Assembly (NCBI GenBank): GCA_963966185.1
Contig: CAWZYM010000141.1
Coordinates: 248,001-312,000 of the forward strand
Direction: 5' to 3'
Source: Rhabditoides inermis
Taxonomy: Eukaryota; Nematoda; Chromadorea; Rhabditida; Rhabditidae
DNA length: 64,000 nucleotides
Below the pieces are notes generated by a model. That model made no database searches, was not told where the DNA came from, and saw only the letters and a program-made list of their open reading frames with translations. A program made the position numbers and the translations under genes. Below are positions 56,302 through 64,000 of the stretch, one piece after another (the first letter of the stretch is position 1; each line of letters opens with the position of its first letter).

Positions 56302-59300
56302 ATGTCAGTTGTTTTGCGGGAAGAAATGAGTCTTTTCCAATACTGCCGATCTACCATAGACGCCAATCAATATCTCCAACTCAATTGTGACGTCAACGTT
56401 GCGATTCACGAATCAGCCCCGCTGAAGATTGTATTGGCTATCAAGGTTTGTGATTTGTTTTAGTTTAGTTTTGTTTTTGTTATTGTTGTTGTTTACTTCT
56501 AGGTTTTCATTTGCGTGCTAGCCATTCTGCTGTCGCTCTTTAATATCCGGCGATTCGGCACTGCTTGGTTGATCCATCCCAATGCTCGTCTCTTGTACAA
56601 CTCCCACTTGTTCTGGAACCTATTCCTCCCAGTTGCCAGCCTCATTTGCGCTATTTTCGATCTAGCCAGGTTTGTAGATTCATCCTTAAGTTTTCGATCG
56701 CTATTGATTTATAGATTCACTTTCGATGACATGACGTCACCTTGTGAATCTCTTCTGTCTGTCCACGTCGCTTTCCACCTCGACAATTTGAGAAACTTGG
56801 GAACGTTTGCTCAGGTACGGTGTTAAAAGGTGAAACAGAAGTGTATTGTATTGAAAACATTTACGTGATAATAACAGAAGAAAATGTATCATCACAGTTC
56901 AGGTGCTCACAATGTTTTCGCTTTCGATGGAGCGATTGTATTCGACCGTACGCCTGGAACGCTACGAGAAAACGATGAAACGACATCTGTCCGTAGGTGT
57001 TACGATAGCAGAGGTAAGCGTATGTGTTATGAAACTGTTCACAGTAGTTGTATAGTTGCATGAATAACAAGTTGAAAGTTCATAGCTTTGAAAAACTATG
57101 TTCTAAGTACTCGTTTTATATTTATTACAGAGCTCATGATGAGTGTAATGAGATATGTAGGGACAGATTACAAACGTTTGCTTATTCATTCGCCACCGCC
57201 TGTCCACTCTCTATTTTTGTGTATTTTTACCCGCATCAACCGTTTCGCCTATATGGAATCTATATTCCCTTCTTCCCCTTCTCTTCCAACAAGTTCTACA
57301 CTAAACATTTATGTCGTGTTGTCGTACGTTTGCATGTTACGTGTTTGTCTAGCGGTTCCTACTGATGAGACTCCGCCGCGCTGTCCTCTTTAAACAAATC
57401 CAGTCTAGAATAGGAGTCGAAACTGGTTTTGTTCACATCAATTTAACCAACTTATCCACATTTTGACATTTTGTTTTTGTTGTCTAATTTGTACTTTTTC
57501 AAAGTGAGAAAACATCGTACGCAAGTGAACATGAATGTCTGTACTGTGCATGTCTGCTGTGTAGATACATGTTATGTTCAAGACAATAACAATGCACTCA
57601 AGACATTATCCAATGCACCAAAGCCATTATCAAATGATCACGAGAGATTATAAGAAACTACCGTTTAATGCTAAATTGTTTCTAGAACGTAAAACATGAT
57701 TTAGATACGAAACTATCAAAATACATGTTTGCAGCACGTGTTTCTGGTGTGCATCTGCTATGGCTTGTATGGTGTGCTGCCTTGTATCCTCTGGCAGGGC
57801 CGAGTTCCCAAGCTATCCGCACAGCTGCCATGGAATGACATGCAGTTCCAGGCGCGTTTCATATTTATGTTATGTTTTTTTCTTCTGAAAAAGCAAAATG
57901 ACAACATGCAAGAAATGCCTGACTGAAAAGAGAACTGGATGTGAATAATCCTTCTATTTATAAATGCTTACTATTTCATGAAATGCTATGACAGCTTGGT
58001 TTAATTCATAGTTCATATTTTCACATTGCACACATCCTTATATAATAATCACTCACTCACTCACTCCTCGGCCGATTCTCCGTAGATCATCTGGAGCATT
58101 GTCGCCCCTTAAGCCGGCGAGCATCGCGTGAACCAGTTCTGACCACTTGACGCGGTCTTGTGCCATGTCCATAACAGCGTCCATCCACTGCCCATTGCGA
58201 GTGTTCCAAGCTCTGCGGAACGAAGTATCCCTCGAGGTAACCTTGGCGCGCACGGCAGGCGTGGGCCCGACATCCTCCTTCAGCTTCTCGTCCCATGTGG
58301 CGCGTTTCCTTCCTGGGCCTCGTCTCCACTCCGGCGGCGGTAGTGTGAGCGCAGCTTGCTTCACAATCCGATGGTCTTCTCGTCGCAGCACGTGTCCCAG
58401 GAGACGAACTCTCGTTGCCGCCACTTGCCGCGAGGGTGTGGGCAGCTTGGACTTTTTTGCGCAGGAGACGGGAGTAGATGTTGTTTACATCCCGATACAA
58501 CTGCGAGTTGTGGCGACGGTTTGGGTAGAAGTAGCCTAACATCCGGCGCAAGAATTTGCGTTCCGCCGTATCCAGCTTCTCCTCGAGCTTTTTATTGAGA
58601 GCCCAAGTACCGGATCCGTAGAGCATCGCAGGTCGGATGGCGGTGAGGTAGATCCGCAGCTTGAAGTGATTGGCGACGCTCGATCTCCACAAAACCCTTT
58701 CCAGCGAATTGAAAGCGGAGCAGGCTTGCGCGATTCGCGCCTCCACATCCTTAGTAAGGTCGGCGTCGCTGCTAATTCACGAACCGAGGTAGCGGAAGTT
58801 GATGGTCTGCGCGATCTTCTCTCCATTGACAGTGAACTCCTCCTTTACTCCTCGCGGGATTGTCATCGACTCGCACTTGTCCGGCCTGAGGGTCAGACCG
58901 TACGAGGCGGCGAGGTGACTGAGACGGTCGACAGCTTTCTGCAGGTTATCAGAGTCTTCTCCAAGCAGAGCAATGTCATCCGCGTAGTCGAGGTCGGTGA
59001 CTTTCCGTCCTGTCGGGTGCAGCTCCACTCCTCCTCCACACTCCTCCACAACACGTCGCATCACGTCGTCGATGACATAGTTGAACAGGAGCGGGCCGCA
59101 GACGGATCCTTGGCGCACTCCAGTCCGGACGGCGAACTGCTGCGTGATTCCGCAAGGAGTGCGGACAGCGGCAGTAGTACGGCTGTACAGGTCTCGTAGA
59201 AGGTCGACTAGCGGGGCTGGTACTCCGTCGGCGCGCACTGCATCGAAGATGCGGTCTCGATCGGGACTGTCGAATGCTGCCCGGAAGTCGACAAAGATGA

Positions 59301-60779
59301 TGTTAGTCGGCTTCTTGAATCGGGCACGCAGCTCGACGATCCGTCTCAGAGAGAAGACGGCGTCGATGGTAGACCTTCCTCTTATATAATAATTCATTTC
59401 TAAAATTAAAATGCATAAAACATCAACAAGGAAGACTATAGCACTACATCGTAGCCTCGATTTTACAACGACAGCTCTCGTATATTTTCGCAATAATGCA
59501 CGTGGGTGGCGAACCCTGCGTTACCTACGCAGCAGACTGTTTTTTTTTATTATGAAATTTATGACTTTGGTACGGTCAAGCGCCCGGGAGGGGGTCGAAC
59601 CTCCAACTTACCGAGTATATGGGAACATAAATAATAATCTTTATCTGCCAAGAGAGATTAGAGACACAGTAAGACGACAGGAAGTTTACCATGTGACAAA
59701 TTATGAGTTGACCCTTGGCATCTAGCACTAAAACAAATTGGAACGCTTAACGAATTTTCGTGTCATCCTTGTTTCTTGCACAAGTACCATTCTAATCTTC
59801 TCTGTATTGTTTCAACTAGTATTTGTTCGTTGGAAATGAAAAAAAGATAACCACTACACTACGCGGCGCTCGATTAAATATGTATAGTATAGTTGCGTTA
59901 TGGGCTTTGAGTACTCCAACTGTGTCCCTATCAGCTTATCACATTCAAATTTTCAGTTCAGTACATGTATTTGCGCGGTTTTTCACGCATTCGATGACTA
60001 ATGCGCAACAACCCATAAACGAACTGGAATTGGCACTGTGAGAAGAGAGAGCGAGAGAGAGAGAGGGAGAAATGTAAATACGCTTGTGAACTTTGCAGAA
60101 TTTTGCAGAACGTCACGTTCACAAACCTGCGTGGCGCGACAGAATATCAAATCAGCGCGGTAATAGTACGCTGCAGAAAATATCCACATCGCTGCTATTT
60201 TGATAATATAGCAATCAGTGTAAGCTAACATATCAGTATTGGAAAACAGCCAATTATTTGAAAACCGGAAGCATTAAAACATGAATGATACTCAGTGGAT
60301 TTTCTACAAAATTCACGACATAATGTTTGCAGCTGTTCACATACCTTCTGGGTGGCTTCTCTCTGTTCGGTCTACTCATCTTCCACTCCTCTCTCTTCAC
60401 AAATGAAGTACTCAGAAAGACGAGGACAGCCAGTGTACGCAGAAAGTGAGCGGGTCTCTTATTAGTTCAACGGTAAACTTCCACAAAACAACTGATGCTG
60501 GTCGAGCGCATGTTTCGGATTTGGTAAACAGAATCCGAATCGTTACATTTCAGGTACCAGATCAATGAGAACCGACACGTGATCCGAATTCTTCTTCCGC
60601 TATTCTGGACTCACTTCGCTCTGTCCTCGCTCGGATCTTTCGGATTGATCCTCTTTCCATCGGTCAGTGTCTCGAACTCTCAAACCACGTTCATTCAATG
60701 TGCTGTCACCTCAATTGTTACATCTTTGATTTTTATGTTTCGTTACGAGAGAGATAGAGATAGAGATAGAGATAGATAG

Positions 60780-60820
<41 letters not shown>

Positions 60821-61537
60821 CGTCTAATGTTGTTTTCATGTTCCAGTCTGGTTTTCACTTTCTGCCATCCGAGAATGCAGTGGAGCAGGCTATATACAGG
60901 TCATTGATATTTATTTCGAACAGCCATGTGATAAAAGCATAGAGACGTTTAGCGTTATCAAGGTTCATCCAAACTCACTTATGAGAACTTGGCAAAAATG
61001 TTTTTGCACGTAGCAGGACTTGAACTGACATATAATGGTCCATGAAGCGTGCGCGTTACCACAACACTACTATGACATGGTTTTGCAAATTCATTTCGCA
61101 GAGATGCCCATAGAGCTTAACTTTCCGATAAGAATTGTGGAGCGAAGTTACATACCTTACAGTGTCTTTTTGGTCAGGTGGTAATCGGCACTTCTTGTGA
61201 ACTGAACTAACATGATTTTGAAAAGCACGCATTTCTATAGAGAGTGCTCGCCGAAAGGTCAAAATAAATAACAACACGATGGTTGAAGAAAGATCTCGTG
61301 TTGATTCAGTGAATCGACCGCCCTCCTCCCTCTTTACTCTTGCCTCGTTCCCATCTGGCTACTATGGAAGATGCGCAATGGAACCAGCAAATGTGCGTGT
61401 TTCATGAAAACTTGTATCTCAGTAGTATCTATTTCAGTATCCACAAGAACAAAGAACGTGATTGAACCGACCCTGCAGTCACAGGATGCTTACTTCCTAC
61501 AGTGGTCTGCACAAATGGAGGGAAGAGAGGTGTGTGT

Positions 61538-61587
<50 letters not shown>

Positions 61588-61619
61588 TGGGGAGAGAGAG
61601 AGGAGGGAGATACGAATAA
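56302..61619 (+). CDS. SRA-like nematode serpentine chemoreceptor (7TM GPCR)
   Basis: Ten exons (56302-56445, 56503-56669, 56715-56814, 56903-57013, 57735-57851, 60333-60445, 60554-60662, 60847-60899, 61310-61392, 61438-61619) join in frame to 392 residues, with AATAAA at 61636. Seven hydrophobic segments fit a 7TM protein: IVLAIKVFICVLAILLSLF; HPNARLLYNSHLFWNLFLP; a third with LTMFSLSMERLYSTVRLERY; HVFLVCICYGLYGVLPCIL; LFTYLLGGFSLFGLLIFHSS; IRILLPLFWTHFALSSLGSF; ESTALLPLYSCLVPIWLLWK. Nematode SRA/SRAB signatures are the HPN..L...H step, ER(L/Y) after segment 3, the RRKYQINEN loop before segment 6 and LPLYSxLxP in segment 7. These receptors sit in chemosensory neurons. The last exon reads through a GA microsatellite, giving an Arg-Glu repeat tail (KERERERERE). 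Intron 5 has a GC donor and holds a retrotransposon. Confidence 0.8.
58050..59380 (-). pseudogene. 5'-truncated RTE-like non-LTR retrotransposon
   Basis: Both ends are flanked by the 13-bp target duplication CTTATATAATAAT (58037-58049 and 59381-59393). The element begins inside its RT (GRSTIDAVFSLRRIVELR), with NIIFVDFRAAFDS, VRTGVRQGSVCGPLLFNYVI, the DLDYADDIALL catalytic box, GLTLRPDKCE and INFRYLGS, then YLTAIRPAMLYGSGTWAL and the usual RLLGHVLRRED...WDEKLKEDV C-terminal part. An in-frame stop after FRYLGS and a shift near 58430 make it inactive. The 3' end is a (GAGT)n tail at 58051-58066, as in RTE-type elements. It lies in intron 5 of the receptor gene, on the opposite strand. Confidence 0.85.
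60745..60822. repeat. GATA/GA microsatellite in receptor intron 7
   Basis: GAGATAGAGATAGA units grading into GATAGATA and then a pure GA run. Confidence 0.95.
60942..61075 (-). repeat. tRNA-derived SINE-like repeat in receptor intron 8
   Basis: Same family and orientation as 55858-55990: GTGGTAACGCGCACGCTTCA (A box) and a decayed B box (GTCAGTTCAAGTCCTGCTAC), with the shared body AAGTTCTCATAAGTGAGTTT. Confidence 0.7.
61540..61584. repeat. (GA)n microsatellite, apparently coding
   Basis: Pure GAGAGA run in the last exon of the receptor, translated as alternating Arg-Glu if no splice occurs at GAG-GTGTGT (61530). See the receptor entry. Confidence 0.9.
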
Positions 61620-61649
61620 TACAAAGATCTGACTGAATAAAATAGTATA

Positions 61650-62796
61650 TTCCTTGAATGGACGCATTGTGATTTCATTCTTCGTTTCTCCGGTAATTTA
61701 TAAATGGACACATTTCTTTTTGACTGTCTCATTTGTACGAGCAAACAGTACAGAATACAATAAAGTTATAAAATGAAGAAAAATCAGTTAGGCGTCTATA
61801 GATTCATATTTCATACATAAACTGGTTGATAATTTTCACATAGTTCATCCTAATATGGTTCACAATGAGGTCACTCGGGTAAATTCTCACGCTGCATACA
61901 CAAAATTTGAAAGCGGTACTTACGCATGACATAATTCACCATTACCATAATATTCACAAATTGTGCAATTTCATCCGTTCCACTCAATATTCGGACACTT
62001 TCGTGACCGTATCTTTAGTGAAAAGCACAGCTAGTGTCTCACATCACATTCTCGGAAAACACTCAAGTGCAGTGCGGAAATGGGAAATTGCACATTACAC
62101 CCTTATTTTGCCCCACTCACGCACTGCTGCGAGCTGCGTAATTGTAAGCGATACTAAATTCTGAAAGAGCACGTCAGCTGGTATAGTACATAATACGAAG
62201 GGGTAACAATAATTTATTGCAGAAAAAACTGCATCACACATCAAGAATATGGTTTAAAAAGCCGTATGTGAAAAAAATATTTTATGAATGTATTATATTT
62301 ATAAATGTTTGTTTTCAGAGAAGGGAGTCTGGCGGTCGACTGAAACGATACACAACGACGCTCACAAAATGCTGTTGTGTGAAATAAACACATGGTTTCG
62401 ATTCGTTGTAAGATTTCATGATCTACTTTTTGGGTACTTATAAACAGATTCATCTGATCCAAAACACTCCAGAGAGGATGAGTGTCAAGTCCTCAACGAG
62501 TTTGTCGTTTTCTGTACACATAACTCCTGTAAAATGTAATACACCATGACGGATGTGTCATTATCATTGTACTTTTCTTTGTGAAAATAAACGATAGAAA
62601 AAAAATCATTATTTCTCATAAATTTGTTCACGTATAACCAATAAATATTTATGGTTACATTAAATTACGTCAGTGAGATCCTTAATTCACAGAAATCATT
62701 TTTCGTTTGCAGACCAGTGACTAGTGAGGAGCCTCATAACCTCATAACCTCATAATAACAGTATAATTCAACCTTTTCACCTCAGATGCCGGGGGC
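61650..62796. other. No gene recognised
   Basis: AT-rich. Plus-strand open frame 61907-62164 lacks domains and codon-like composition. Nothing else supported. Confidence 0.4.
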
Positions 62797-62995
62797 GCGG
62801 CCCAGTGGATAGAGCGTCCGTCTCTCAATCTCACGGTCGCTGATTTGATCCCCCTCGGAGGCAACATTCTTGTTAAATTCACCCAGCCCCTGTGGTGTGG
62901 CAATCCACTCTCATGGTAGCCAGAAGGCGTCACAGCACCATCTACGGACTCAAGAACGGAATTCAAGATGTCCGACGCCACCCAATCCAACTACC
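62797..62995 (+). repeat. tRNA-derived SINE-like repeat, second family
   Basis: GGCCCAGTGGATAGAGCG (A box) and, 34 bases later, GCTGATTTGATCCCCCTCGG (B box) start a unit that continues into a non-tRNA body ending near CACCCAATCC. The tRNA-like head with an unrelated body is the usual SINE plan. Confidence 0.6.
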
Positions 62996-64000
62996 TCTGC
63001 TGACGTTGTCGTAATCCAAGAACCCTATCTTGTTCTCGTCTAGGAAGACCCGGATTCAACCGGCTGAAACGAACAGCCAAAACAGATTCTCTTATCTCTT
63101 ATCCCTTTCACTAAATACGTCCCTTTCATAAAAATGTGTGTTGTGTGAACCAGGAACTCATTCATATTCGGAAAACACTTACGGTGCGGAAATTGCACGA
63201 TCACACATATTATGCATATTATCCTCAATCAGTCTCTCACTGCTGCGATAATGGCCATGCGATTCATGCAGTTTTAATGTTATTAAACTCAGAAAAGGCA
63301 CGTGTATGTATATAACATCAATAATGACATATACATACTATTAGCATTTTTACTATGCAAACCCAAAAATAGGAGAGAACATTGATATTTATCCACATCA
63401 AACAACTAACAGCTCTCTCGCACCGAAAAGTTTATATGTTGCTCTCTCGTTGCTTAAAATTGACTAATTCGATTTTGAATGACTTGCTCGCCGTCAATAT
63501 TACACGGGAAACGGGAGAAAAAGTTGAGATCATCGATCACTTACTGTAGGAATGTTGCAAAATAACACCTTCGATAAAGTCACACCAGTTAGCTGAACAA
63601 AGTGAAAACTTCGAACCGTTTTTTTTTCTTCTTAAATTGTAGTATATCATGGAATCATGCATAAAAGAAGTGCAAGTGTTACGCCAGATCGAAACAGCAT
63701 CACCTACAGAAATGGATGACGCAGAATTTTTCTCAGCCTTTCATTTCAAATGCGAAGTGAGTTGAAAGCTCTCAACTTGTTAAAGGAACAGTGGCGCTAT
63801 TTTTTCGACCCAGACTTGATACTTGAACCATTTGAATGGAAAACCAACAAAAAACGAACGGTTTAAGCCTGTAATCCCGAAAACCCCACAAAAACCCCAG
63901 ACGTGGGGTTTTTAATTGTTTGAATTGCGCGGGAAAAAACATGTCTGACGCGATCGCGGTGCTGACGCGATCGCACCGTCGTACCCGGGTAAAAGAGCTG
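62996..64000. other. No gene recognised
   Basis: A T-rich acceptor (TTCTTCTTAAATTGTAG, 63626-63642) precedes a short open segment (ATGGAATCATGCATAAAAGA...; donor-like GTGAGT at 63757), which could be the first exon of a gene running out of the window. A hairpin (AAACCCCAC...GTGGGGTTT) lies near 63880-63915. Confidence 0.3.

Noticed and set aside
59823..60041. Plus-strand 72-residue frame in receptor intron 5
   Set aside because: Lies in an intron whose flanking exons join in phase without it, and shows no 7TM continuation.

Overview
This is a piece of a nematode nuclear genome, probably a diplogastrid such as a Pristionchus-like worm. The sequence shows many very short exons (about 50-200 bp) with GT-AG introns, T-rich acceptors, dense CT/GA microsatellites, a serpentine chemoreceptor of the nematode SRA type, and two trafficking genes only about 0.4 kb apart head to tail as in a nematode operon. 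The taxon is inference; the exon models were joined by hand from splice signals, reading phase and family similarity. For seven genes the joined coding length is an exact multiple of three. The UVRAG-like gene and the transposase-like gene were not summed base by base.

Layout. 1-2.6 kb: no gene, an inverted pair of a tRNA-like interspersed repeat. 2.6-7.5 kb: GC-rich promoter and a Tribbles pseudokinase gene (+). 7.7 kb: a small TIR element. 8.1-12.3 kb: ERGIC3 (-), with a small membrane-protein gene nested in one intron on the other strand. 13.1-14.2 kb: an unrecognised basic/acidic nuclear-looking protein (-), divergent from a UVRAG/ATG14-family gene (14.6-19.5 kb, +) whose promoter and introns are rich in GTAAACAA and TGACGTCA sites. 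19.9-45.3 kb: VPS41, the HOPS subunit, in 30 coding exons. Its introns hold a 4.6-kb, roughly 70-copy minisatellite (intron 2), two Smr-domain genes and a possible small membrane-protein gene on the minus strand (intron 20), and in intron 24 a segment of about 6.5 kb with an EnSpm/CACTA-like transposase gene plus an unknown 430-residue gene, bracketed by arrays of a GC-rich palindrome; a glycine-rich gene (-) follows. 45.3-47.9 kb: tandem repeats and no clear gene. 47.9-52.3 kb: a decayed Penelope-like retroelement (RT plus GIY-YIG) with inverted terminal repeats and two further insertions inside it. 52.3-55.3 kb: two more Smr-domain genes (-). 56.3-61.6 kb: an SRA-like 7TM receptor (+) with a truncated RTE-like retrotransposon copy in one intron. 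61.6-64 kb: no gene, a tRNA-derived repeat.

Biology. UVRAG-like and VPS41 both act in endosome/autophagosome-lysosome fusion, so their head-to-tail spacing makes functional sense; ERGIC3 is an early-secretory cargo receptor. The most unusual items are the four small, mostly membrane-anchored Smr-domain genes clustered on one strand, and the palindrome-bracketed two-gene element in VPS41 intron 24.
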